Assembly: GCF_048269565.1 (NCBI RefSeq)
Contig: NZ_JBLXIK010000007.1
Span: 1-64,000, forward strand
DNA from: Maricaulis sp048269565
GTDB taxonomy: Bacteria; Pseudomonadota; Alphaproteobacteria; Caulobacterales; Maricaulaceae
Direction: 5' to 3'
DNA length: 64,000 nucleotides
Every line of letters starts with the position of its first letter. Positions within the stretch are counted from its first letter, which is position 1. Below the pieces are notes generated by a model, which was given only the letters and a program-made list of their open reading frames with translations, was not told the origin of the DNA and did no database searches. This document shows, piece by piece, positions 34,272 through 41,908 of this stretch. The translations under genes and the position numbers were made by a program.

Positions 34272-35355
34272 CACATCAACATCGCAATCAGCGCCCAATT
34301 GGGTCTCGCCTCCGGGGCATACGATTGTAAGCATTCTTGAGGAGCGCGAACTCACGGTTGAGGACTTTGCTCGGGAGATCGGCCGCACTGCAGCTGCGGC
34401 GCAGAAGATCGTAGACGGCGTCCAAGCGATTGATGTCGATCTCGCTCAGCGGCTTGCCGACACGCTTGGTGCTTCACCAAGTTTCTGGATTGCACGGGAG
34501 CACGACTATCGTGGAAGCATCGCTGCGCCAGAAGGATTGAAAATATCCAATTTACAGGACTTCGTCTCCCGATTGCCAATGCGGGATATGCAAAGGTTTG
34601 GCTGGGTCGCAACTGCGCGTTCGAATGAAGAAAAAATAGCTGAAACTTTGGCGTTCTTCGGTGTTTCTTCGTTGGCGCAGTGGCAGGGGCGATATGAAGG
34701 GGCGTTCGAAACTGCGGCTTATCGCAAGTCTGCTGCGCATTCATCCTGTCCAGCTGCTACAACAGCGTGGCTACGACAAGGAGAAATCGAGACGGCAGAC
34801 GACCCTGTGGCGGTCTGGTCAAGCAAAATCCTGAGCGACCAATTGCCCAAGCTGCGGCGACTTACGTGGCAAAAGCGCCCGTTGGTCTTTCTCCCGAAAT
34901 TGAAGGCCTTGCTAGCAGAAGCGGGCGTGAAAATCGCGGTCGTTAGAGCGCCAAAAGGATGTTCGGCAAGCGGGGCTGTAAGAGTGCTCGAAGGGGGCGT
35001 TCCACATATTCAAATGAGCTTCCGATACCTATCGGATGACCATTTTTGGTTCACGCTATTTCATGAGATAGGGCATTTGCTGCTCCATTACTCATCGATG
35101 CCCATATTGGAATTGAACGAGTCGCAAATCAATTCGATTGAAAACGAGGCCAATGAATTTGCATCGTCGACGATAGTGCCGCTAGAGCATCGAGAAGAAA
35201 TGCTGAATTTGGGGGGATCCCGCTTTCCTATCGTCGACTTTGCGAAAAAAATTGGAATTGCTCCTGGGCTTGTCGTTGGGCAGCTCCAGCATCTTGGCAT
35301 CATTCGCTACAATCAGATGCAGCATCTAAAGCGTCGATTCCGTTGGTCAGATTAG
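34258..35355 (+). CDS. HTH plus ImmA/IrrE-peptidase antitoxin-type regulator
   Basis: A 365-residue two-domain protein. Residues about 20-85 are an XRE helix-turn-helix of the HigA/VapI kind (TVEDFAREIGRTAAAAQKIV). The C-terminal half is an ImmA/IrrE (DUF955) metalloprotease fold with HEIGH at residues 269-273 in WFTLFHEIGHLLLHY and a downstream helix NEANEFASSTIVP. Such fusions act as antitoxin-repressors, and the translation overlap with the HigB-like gene supports a toxin-antitoxin operon. The stop overlaps by four bases with the convergent pyrophosphorylase-like gene. Confidence 0.85.
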   Translation: MVSNNTSTSQSAPNWVSPPGHTIVSILEERELTVEDFAREIGRTAAAAQKIVDGVQAIDVDLAQRLADTLGASPSFWIAREHDYRGSIAAPEGLKISNLQDFVSRLPMRDMQRFGWVATARSNEEKIAETLAFFGVSSLAQWQGRYEGAFETAAYRKSAAHSSCPAATTAWLRQGEIETADDPVAVWSSKILSDQLPKLRRLTWQKRPLVFLPKLKALLAEAGVKIAVVRAPKGCSASGAVRVLEGGVPHIQMSFRYLSDDHFWFTLFHEIGHLLLHYSSMPILELNESQINSIENEANEFASSTIVPLEHREEMLNLGGSRFPIVDFAKKIGIAPGLVVGQLQHLGIIRYNQMQHLKRRFRWSD

Positions 35356-36278
35356 CCGCGGAAATATTTGTATACGGTTGGGCTTTTTTGCCAGTTGCAT
35401 AAAGAGTCCTCGATGACTTGTGGGCTAACACGAAGGTGTTCGGCCAGCGCGGTACAAGCCCTGTCTAGGTAAGCTAGAGTCAGGTGATTGCCGAACAGCA
35501 GCCTCGCACCATCGGAAGGGCCGGTTGAACCTTGAATGTATGCCCGGTCCGGGAGGATTGGCGCAATCATCAGATTCGATAGGTTGCACAAGAAGTCGAA
35601 CTTACCGAGCCTCCCCATTTTGGCGACGGAATCCAAGTCTTTATACAGATACGCGTATACGTCCGTAGGATTCTGCCCCACGGTTTGCTGTGCAGTCCAT
35701 ACTAAGTTCGTATGCGATCCATATTGCGCGATCCATTCAATATATGTTTTGCAGGCGTGCCCTGTGCCTCTCGGCCCAGGTTTCAAAGTTTCGAATTTTC
35801 GATGATTGCCAAATCGTCGAGACCGACCGGCACTAGTGATGTGCGGGTATATGCCCGCGATCCATTGTTCTATTGCGTTTGGGTTCGGGCTCGCATTTGC
35901 CCAATCCCATATTCCACCTTGTCCGAAGCGCCCATAGAAATCTTCTGTCAGGTTCCAGCCATCGTCCTTGTGCTTGCCAAAGTGGGTTGCCAAGTAAATC
36001 AGCCAAAAGGCATCGTCTGATCGCCCTGCCTTGTGCAAGACTGCAGCCCCACCATATGGGTCAAAGGCGCCGGAATAGGGGGTGTGGAGACGCGGTGATT
36101 TCGAGCGAACATAAAGTGCGTTTAGAAATTGGATGCGTCGAACGCTATCTACCAGCTGTAATATGAAGACAGTGCGGCGCTCTCCGTCTTGGATTCCGAC
36201 GAGAGAGTGCGCATCGGTGTCAAATGTAATGAGATTTTCTGTAATTTTGTCAAACAGCTCTTGGTTCTTAATTCTCAT
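35352..36278 (-). CDS. alpha-glutamyl/putrescinyl thymine pyrophosphorylase clade 3-like protein
   Basis: A 308-residue protein that I recognise, from memory of the family, as the aGPT-Pplase clade 3 group, related to HhH DNA glycosylases and proposed by comparative genomics to act on hypermodified pyrimidines. Blocks include SVRRIQFLNALYVRSKSPR, GAFDPYGGAAVLHKAGRSDD, AFWLIYLATHFGKHK, GRFGQGGIWDWANASPNP and FDFLCNLSNLMIAPILPDRA. No member that I know of has been tested. The ATG at 36278 has GGAG six bases upstream and overlaps the end of the upstream TS-like gene by 11 bases; an ATG at 36290 lacks one. Low GC marks it as acquired. Confidence 0.72.
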   Translation of the reverse strand: MRIKNQELFDKITENLITFDTDAHSLVGIQDGERRTVFILQLVDSVRRIQFLNALYVRSKSPRLHTPYSGAFDPYGGAAVLHKAGRSDDAFWLIYLATHFGKHKDDGWNLTEDFYGRFGQGGIWDWANASPNPNAIEQWIAGIYPHITSAGRSRRFGNHRKFETLKPGPRGTGHACKTYIEWIAQYGSHTNLVWTAQQTVGQNPTDVYAYLYKDLDSVAKMGRLGKFDFLCNLSNLMIAPILPDRAYIQGSTGPSDGARLLFGNHLTLAYLDRACTALAEHLRVSPQVIEDSLCNWQKSPTVYKYFRG

Positions 36279-37299
36279 TAGCGTCTCCATCGCTCAAATC
36301 AAATTCAGTTTGGATAAATGGCATATATTCATCGTTCTTAACGAGAGTGGGTCGACGCAAGAAGAAGTTAGAGTAAAATTGATCGGAAATAGATGCAAAA
36401 TTAGCCTCGAGGTGATCTGTGCCGCGCCTATATTTTGTATCTGCGTACCGGAGCAATACGAGTGCTAGATCCCGCCAGTAGGAAGGCAATTTAATTTGAT
36501 TGGAATCTTCTAGATCGCCTACTCGAATTTGTCGCTCTACATCAAGAAACCTCGCAAGGTTTTCGCACTGGCAGCCTGATGGCATCTTTGGCATAGCAAA
36601 GGTTGGGTTTTGATATCCTTCATCCAAGTACTTTGATGCTCCCTCAAGATCGTGTTCGTATAGGTGCAAACTGGTGGCGAAATGGTGATATTCGCCGACA
36701 CCTACACCCAGTGATCGAGCAACAAATTCTTGGATCATTGTGAAGCAGAACACATCGTGCGGAAAGCCAAGGTACGCGTCGTTTGACCGCATCATGGCGA
36801 TGAGGTGAATGCGCTCACGCCGCCGGATAAACTGGAGTGCAGTGGTGCAAGGCGCTTCTTTCCTTCCAGGCCCAAAGTCGTCTGGCCCAAGAATTGAAAT
36901 TACAGCCCGTCGCGTATCGGGCCTTTCTGTTAGCCGGCGTATCACTCGATCGATTTGATTGGTCGTGTGGCCGAACTGGCCACTTCCGACCAAGCGAGGT
37001 CCATACGCGTCCTCAATTGGCCCGACCGCCCCTTTGGGCGGATAGTGAGGAATATAGAAGCGCACAAACTCCAAATCTGCGCATCCGCTCATATACCAGC
37101 AAAACTCGGCTAGAGCGGAGATCAAGCGACCGCGGGTCGCCGTAGCGCTTATTCGTGCTCGGGGATTTTTTAGAACGACGGTCTGGGCAAGTAGATCGAA
37201 TCCTTTGCCTTTGCCGGCTTCGAACGTGTCCGTGCTTGTTCTAAGCTTCGCATATAGCTTTCGCAGTATACCATCGAGGTACTGATCTTCGATTGTCAT
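36268..37299 (-). CDS. thymidylate-synthase-family enzyme, dCMP-type specificity residue
   Basis: A 343-residue ThyA-fold protein. Visible catalytic features are Glu65 (AEFCWYMSG), the paired arginines 130-131 (DTRRAVIS), nucleophile Cys151 (APCTTALQF), phosphate-binding Arg171 (MRSNDAYLG), and His212/Tyr214 (LHLYEH). The residue that reads uracil in true TS (Asn177 of E. coli, in GLPFN) is Asp182 here (GFPHD), as in dCMP hydroxymethylases, and the Trp of the IWDEW motif is missing. A pyrimidine C5 methyl- or hydroxymethyltransferase acting on dCMP is more likely than housekeeping TS. It is translationally coupled to the pyrophosphorylase-like gene. Confidence 0.82.
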   Translation of the reverse strand: MTIEDQYLDGILRKLYAKLRTSTDTFEAGKGKGFDLLAQTVVLKNPRARISATATRGRLISALAEFCWYMSGCADLEFVRFYIPHYPPKGAVGPIEDAYGPRLVGSGQFGHTTNQIDRVIRRLTERPDTRRAVISILGPDDFGPGRKEAPCTTALQFIRRRERIHLIAMMRSNDAYLGFPHDVFCFTMIQEFVARSLGVGVGEYHHFATSLHLYEHDLEGASKYLDEGYQNPTFAMPKMPSGCQCENLARFLDVERQIRVGDLEDSNQIKLPSYWRDLALVLLRYADTKYRRGTDHLEANFASISDQFYSNFFLRRPTLVKNDEYMPFIQTEFDLSDGDANEN

Positions 37300-37304
37300 T
37301 CGTC

Positions 37305-37334
37305 TATATAGTCATAGGGTTACGCAACCTCCAA
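37305..37334 (-). promoter_or_regulatory. putative promoter of the TS-like gene
   Basis: Read on the minus strand, TTGGAG and TATATA are separated by 18 bases. The TATATA ends six bases before the start ATG and there is no Shine-Dalgarno, so the transcript would be leaderless or nearly so. Confidence 0.4.
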
Positions 37335-37526
37335 GGGTTTTCCGAGGCTCCTGCACGGAGACATCAGCTTGCCCGTGGCGCCGGTGGCATTGCGTTGCGG
37401 AAGCGCGATGGAGGTTTTTGATATTTGACCCAGGTACGGTGGGTAACCGGCGACCCGCGATCACGAACTCGGATCGGGCAATTCGGGAAGAGCCTTCGGA
37501 TGGCGTTAGAACGTCGCGTGACACCC

Positions 37527-37559
37527 AAAAAAAAAGCCCCAGCGTTTCCGCCAGGGCTC
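37527..37559 (-). terminator. intrinsic terminator of the polyamine operon
   Basis: On the minus strand AGCCCTGGCG pairs (with two G-T pairs) with CGCTGGGGCT over a GAAA tetraloop and is followed by nine T. It lies about 27 bases after the stop of the DHS-like gene. Confidence 0.9.
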
Positions 37560-37585
37560 TTCGTTTCATTCAATCCTGAGACCGA

Positions 37586-38632
37586 TCAGTCCTCAAACAT
37601 ATCCGCCCACCGACGCCGCGGCCGCTTCTCCCAGTCCCGCGTATGATAAACCGACGACACCATCACCGGCGCCACGGTGGTCGCTTCGGCAAACACCATC
37701 TGTTCCAGGGCGACATCGACCTTGCCCCAGGAGCAGGCTTCCTTGAGGGTTGAGGAGGAGCAGGCGCCGTCGCGGACGTCGGCGACGGTGATCTGGACGG
37801 CGTAGGCGTGCATGGGGCTGTCGACGCCGAGGATTTCGGCGCAGACGACGGTGTCCTGGGCGAAATTCTTCGGGACGCCGCCGCCGACCATGAACAGTCC
37901 GGTGGAGCCGGCCGCGATCTTGACTTCGGTCAGCTCGCGGAAATCGGCGACGCTGTCGATCGAGAGGTAAGGCTGTTTCGCCTTCATGCGCTCGACCTGG
38001 TGCTTGACCAGGCCAAAGCCGGCGGAGCAGTCGGAGAAGGCCGGGCAGAAGATCGGCACGCCGTGCTCATAGCATTCCTGGACGAGGGAGCCTTGTTTCT
38101 TGGCATTGCCGTCGGCGAGCCATTTGCCCATCGCCTTGATATAGGAGCGCGAGGAGCGCGGGCCGGGCTCGAGCAGATTGGCGATCTCGAGCGTGGCGGC
38201 GTCGCAGGCCTGCAGCTCTTCCTCATCGATATAGGTATCGTAGATGCGGTCGATATAGAGCTCGCGCAGGATGCGGTCGTCGGGGATTTCCTTCGCCTGG
38301 TAATGCTTGAAGCCCATGGCCTCGAAGAAATCCATGTCGACGATGGCGGCGCCGGTCGAGACGATGGCGTCGACCATGTTGTTGCGCACCATATCGCGCC
38401 AGACATGCATGCACCCGCCGGCCGAGGTCGAGCCGGCCAGCGTCAGGATGACGGTGCAATCGGGATCCGCGACGGCCGCCTGCAGGATGCGGGCGGCGCG
38501 TGCGGCATCGCGCGAGGTGAAGGACATCTTCTCCCAGGCATCGACCATGGGCCGACCATCGAAAGCCGTAATGTCGATATGCTCGACAGGCGAGGACAGG
38601 AGTTCCGCTTTACGGTTCGATTGATCAGTCAT
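37586..38632 (-). CDS. deoxyhypusine synthase-like (homospermidine synthase-type) enzyme
   Basis: A 348-residue member of the deoxyhypusine synthase family, which transfers the aminobutyl group of spermidine or putrescine through an enzyme-lysine imine with NAD+. The catalytic lysine is K304 in ACSWGKVDVA; NAD-site blocks include LAGSTSAGG, VSTGAAIVDMD and the FMVGGGVPKNF loop. Bacteria lack the eIF5A substrate, so related proteins are thought to make homospermidine or a similar polyamine. Its first four bases overlap the ornithine decarboxylase gene. Composition is that of the host chromosome. Confidence 0.88.
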   Translation of the reverse strand: MTDQSNRKAELLSSPVEHIDITAFDGRPMVDAWEKMSFTSRDAARAARILQAAVADPDCTVILTLAGSTSAGGCMHVWRDMVRNNMVDAIVSTGAAIVDMDFFEAMGFKHYQAKEIPDDRILRELYIDRIYDTYIDEEELQACDAATLEIANLLEPGPRSSRSYIKAMGKWLADGNAKKQGSLVQECYEHGVPIFCPAFSDCSAGFGLVKHQVERMKAKQPYLSIDSVADFRELTEVKIAAGSTGLFMVGGGVPKNFAQDTVVCAEILGVDSPMHAYAVQITVADVRDGACSSSTLKEACSWGKVDVALEQMVFAEATTVAPVMVSSVYHTRDWEKRPRRRWADMFED

Positions 38633-39867
38633 GCACGTCTCCGCAATTTCGGACGGCGGCGGCGGGCCCGGGCCAGATTGATGACCGTCGAGTCCTCGCC
38701 GGTCGCCCGGTCTGGTTGTTGATCGAACATGGAGGGCCAGGGGGCGTCCGCCACCATCGCCAGTTCCGTGCTGCCGAAGCCATTGAAGTTGGACGCAATC
38801 GCGGTCCCATAGGCGCCGAGCATGCCGATCTCGATAATATCACCCTCGGCGGTGTCGGCCGGGAGCTCGAAGGGTCCTTGCATGGCATCGAGCGAATCGC
38901 AAGTCGGACCGAAGAAGCGGAACATCGCCGTTTCGGCCGTGGACGGGCCATTTGCGCGGTGATGGCGCACCGGGAAAGGCCATTTGGAATGCGCCGCATC
39001 GAACAGACGGCCATAGGCGCCGTCATTGAGATAGAGCGCATCGCCCTTCACCAGTTCGACCCGCACCAGCACCGATTCCGCTTCCGAGACGAGGGCCCGG
39101 CCGGGCTCGCACCACAGGTCAGCGTTTTCCAGCACCATCATCTCTTCGAAGGCGTCCTCGATGGCGCGGACATATTCCATCAATGGCGGCGGGGTGAGGC
39201 CGGGATAGATCGAGGGGAAACCGCCACCGACATCGACGATGTCGACGGTGACGCCCGCCTGGGCGATCAGGCGCGAGGCCTCCATCATCGCCGAGCGATA
39301 GGCGGAGGGCAGCATGCACTGGCTGCCGACATGGAAGCTCACACCCAGCTCATGGGCATGGGCGCGGGCGCTGCGGATCAGCTCCGCGGCGTCAAAGGCC
39401 GGCACGCCGAACTTGCCGGCGAGCGAGAACACCGCGCCCTCATTCGACACGGCCAGGCGCACGATCAGGGTGAGATCGTCGGCGTGGTTGGTTTCCTCGA
39501 GGATCTTGACCAGTTCCGCTTCGGTATCGAGCGCGAAGATGCGCACACCGAATTCGTAATAGGCGCGGCGGATCGACTCGCGGCTCTTGACCGGATGCAG
39601 AAAGGCCTTCTTCGCGTCCGGACAGCGCTGCGAAATCAGCTCGATTTCGGGAATCGAGGCGACGTCGAAAAAGCGCGTACCGGCCGCATACAGGCCGTCG
39701 ATAATCCATGGGCTGGGATTTGCCTTGACGGCATAGAGCACTTCACCCGGAAAATTTTCCTGAAACCAATGGCTCGCTCGGGCCAGACGATCCGGACGTG
39801 CACAGACGACCGGCTTTTCTAGGTGCCGTAAGCGGACCAGGTCCAGGGGAGTATGGTACGTGTGCAA
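38629..39867 (-). CDS. ornithine/lysine decarboxylase, alanine-racemase fold
   Basis: A 412-residue PLP enzyme of fold type III. The PLP lysine is K48 (YAVKANPSPW); the phosphate-binding glycine loop is DVGGGFPS; CEPGRALVSEAE and the substrate-side GPTCDSLD (catalytic Cys and Asp) mark an ornithine or ornithine/lysine decarboxylase rather than a diaminopimelate enzyme. The C-terminal 25 residues are very basic (ARARRRRPKLRRRA). Translation starts at a TTG with AGGGGG upstream; no ATG fits. It supplies putrescine and is coupled to the DHS-like gene. Confidence 0.9.
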   Translation of the reverse strand: MHTYHTPLDLVRLRHLEKPVVCARPDRLARASHWFQENFPGEVLYAVKANPSPWIIDGLYAAGTRFFDVASIPEIELISQRCPDAKKAFLHPVKSRESIRRAYYEFGVRIFALDTEAELVKILEETNHADDLTLIVRLAVSNEGAVFSLAGKFGVPAFDAAELIRSARAHAHELGVSFHVGSQCMLPSAYRSAMMEASRLIAQAGVTVDIVDVGGGFPSIYPGLTPPPLMEYVRAIEDAFEEMMVLENADLWCEPGRALVSEAESVLVRVELVKGDALYLNDGAYGRLFDAAHSKWPFPVRHHRANGPSTAETAMFRFFGPTCDSLDAMQGPFELPADTAEGDIIEIGMLGAYGTAIASNFNGFGSTELAMVADAPWPSMFDQQPDRATGEDSTVINLARARRRRPKLRRRA

Positions 39868-40387
39868 TTCACGTGACCCCCTGTTCGTTGTTTACCCAAT
39901 CCGGCATCGTCACCTCCGCCGGGAAAAACGCGAGTAGGGCCTATTGCCGGACGTGTAAAGAAAAAAATATCAGGCGCTACTGCAGGAGGCTTGCCGGGGC
40001 AGGGCTGGAGCGGGGGGCTCAAGGGGGCGAAAAATCAGCGTTCAGGCGCTTGCCGGGGGCGGGCGGCGATCACGGCCATCCCCCGATTATTCCGGCGGCC
40101 GCCCCTGCGCACCGCGCGACGGTCAGGATTTCGCGACTCTGCCATCCTGCCACCCTGTCACGTGACGTGCCGAGCCCTGTGTGGCCAGGCTATCGGCGCG
40201 ATGAGGGACTGTCATCGCATGGCAGAGACTGCCACGCCCGGGCGCATTCCGGCTGCGGTTTTCTGCCGGGCTCAACGATGTCAAAGAGCGAAACTCGCCC
40301 GATTATAGGGCCGCGGCGACGGGGGCGGACAAGTGGCGGGGCAGACCGGTGCGTGTCCGGCTCTATTTGTTGTTAAATATACGCCCC

Positions 40388-40584
40388 TTGTCATCCTTGA
40401 CGGATGCCCCCGGCTTGATCGGGGGCGCAGATCAGGGACCCAGAACCGCCATCGCGACCCCATCTGGACTGGCCCGCCCGCGCAAGCACCTTCCGTCGGG
40501 CGTCTGGGTCCCTGACCTGCGCCCGGACCGCTTCGCGTCCGGGCATCCGCCTGCCCTCGCGAAAGCGAGGGTCAGGGATGACAA
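40388..40584. repeat. TTGTCATCC palindromic repeat, long variant
   Basis: It is bounded by TTGTCATCC and GGATGACAA. Inside, GGGACCCAGA pairs with TCTGGGTCCC, and CCCGGACC...cgcttcgcg...GTCCGGG forms a side hairpin. It shares termini and plan with the 131-bp copies at 58563 and 59450, but its inner stems differ and it is 66 bases longer. Confidence 0.8.
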
Positions 40585-40705
40585 AAAAGTTGTGGTTTTA
40601 CTGTTGGTTGAGGTGGCCTGAGCGGCCAGAGCCACCCGGCGCAGGCCGGAGCGGGGTTTGAGATTCAAGCGGCCTTGCGGATGCTTGGCTCGGGGAAATG
40701 GGTGC

Positions 40706-40743
40706 CTGTCACCGTTTTTTTAGGCTGTCACCGTTTTTTTAGG
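40706..40743. repeat. tandem 19-base duplication
   Basis: CTGTCACCGTTTTTTTAGG occurs twice without a gap (40706-40724 and 40725-40743). Each unit ends in a seven-T run. It lies about 110 bases before the FRG gene. Confidence 0.85.
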
Positions 40744-40851
40744 CGATTGATCGGGCGCGAAACTCGCGCTCCCGTCGCCGTCATGACAAACAATGCTGGA
40801 ATTGTTGCGGGATTAGGTTGTAATGCCTGCGAGCAATTTAGTGAGGTTTAG

Positions 40852-41589
40852 TTGGGATCTCGAGTTGAGACAATTTACAATTTTGAGGACTTTCATCAAG
40901 TAATTGATGGAATTAGCGGGAACTTCGAATGGATTTTTCGTGGGCAAGCGAACGTTGAATGGAACCTCATCTCTCGCGCCGGCAGATCGGGGCATGTCCG
41001 GAACAATGAAAGGTCATTGTTTCAGGCATGGAAGCGGCGCGCCGCGGAATTTGTGAGCAATTCGAGCCTGAATGAATGGGATTGGCTCGCAATTGCTCAG
41101 CATCACGGTTTCCCAACTCGGCTGCTTGATTGGACAACCAACCCGTTGGTTGCTGCCTTTTTTGCGCTGCGGGATCGTGTTGGAGACGATAGTGTCGCGG
41201 TTTATGCGCTTCGCACATCTCGAGTTTTCGATCCCGACACGACAGCAAATCCCCTCTATATAAAAGGCTTGGGGCGATTTCGCCCCAGTGCATTCTCTCC
41301 GCGTATCTCAAGGCAAAATTCCGTATTCACAATTCATTCGCCCGTCGCCGAACCGTTGGAGGACCAGCTCAGAGACGATGATGAACTCGTCAAAATAGTG
41401 ATCGATGAAATGTTTGCCGATGAGTTTATTGAGGCGCTTGATCGGTATGGTGTGAACGATAGCACCATTTTCCCCGACCTCGATGGGCTGTCCAGATACC
41501 TTAGCTGGATTGCAGAAGTGGCAGACTCCCGAGGTGAAGCGGTCGAGTGGATGTTGTCCGTCCTTGGAGGGTCAAACAAATCTCGCTGA
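40852..41589 (+). CDS. FRG-domain protein
   Basis: A 245-residue protein with an FRG domain. The name-giving FRG is at residues 29-31 (WIFRGQANVEWNL), and the core QHHGFPTRLLDWTTNPLVAA is at residues 83-102, followed by a variable C-terminal region. FRG proteins are common in defence islands and toxin-like settings, but their activity is unknown to me. The start is a TTG with GAGG eight bases upstream. GC content is lower than the chromosome. It converges on the TIR/zinc-ribbon pair. Confidence 0.85.
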   Translation: MGSRVETIYNFEDFHQVIDGISGNFEWIFRGQANVEWNLISRAGRSGHVRNNERSLFQAWKRRAAEFVSNSSLNEWDWLAIAQHHGFPTRLLDWTTNPLVAAFFALRDRVGDDSVAVYALRTSRVFDPDTTANPLYIKGLGRFRPSAFSPRISRQNSVFTIHSPVAEPLEDQLRDDDELVKIVIDEMFADEFIEALDRYGVNDSTIFPDLDGLSRYLSWIAEVADSRGEAVEWMLSVLGGSNKSR

Positions 41590-41743
41590 GCTGCGGCAGC
41601 TGTGTCTCAACATAGGACGCGCACGAGGCAGCTATCTGTCGCTAGCTTTTTCGGTGCTCAGCAGCTCTGGTGTGAAGCGGGGGGGGGCTGGACAGAATTT
41701 TTTTTGGGGGAGGCCACACGCCAACACGCAACCCAAGTTCGCG

Positions 41744-41908
41744 CTATTCCCAGCCCTGTCGAATGTCGGTGCGTTTGCACTTTGGGCAGTGAATGCTGAC
41801 TAGCTGACGGTCTTGGCGTCGTGCCTCTTCCCGCTCATCTTCGGTGGCGGCCCGGTGATCGAATCGATGGCCGCAGTTGTTGCATCTAAATTTGCGGACT
41901 TCAGGCAT
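41744..41908 (-). CDS. 54-residue zinc-ribbon protein
   Basis: A short gene read directly from the minus strand. Two CxxC knuckles, C9-C12 (RCNNCGHRF) and C41-C44 (HCPKCKRTD), are joined by a highly charged helix (TEDEREEARRQDR). This is a typical zinc-ribbon layout, for nucleic acid or protein binding. Its ATG lies inside the last codons of the TIR gene (overlap eight bases) with GGAG seven bases upstream, so it is translated with that protein. I know of no described role for such a partner of TIR proteins. Confidence 0.75.
   Translation of the reverse strand: MPEVRKFRCNNCGHRFDHRAATEDEREEARRQDRQLVSIHCPKCKRTDIRQGWE

Larger units (their letters stand above)
39868..40851. other. intergenic region with repeats
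   Basis: Roughly 980 bases without a gene that I can support. It contains the promoter region of the polyamine operon, a long copy of the TTGTCATCC palindromic repeat (40388-40584), and a tandem 19-base duplication (40706-40743). The GC content falls after about 40750. Confidence 0.6.

Noticed and set aside
37364..37573. Short frames around the polyamine operon terminator
   Set aside because: They cross the hairpin and T-run of a strong terminator and have no ribosome sites.
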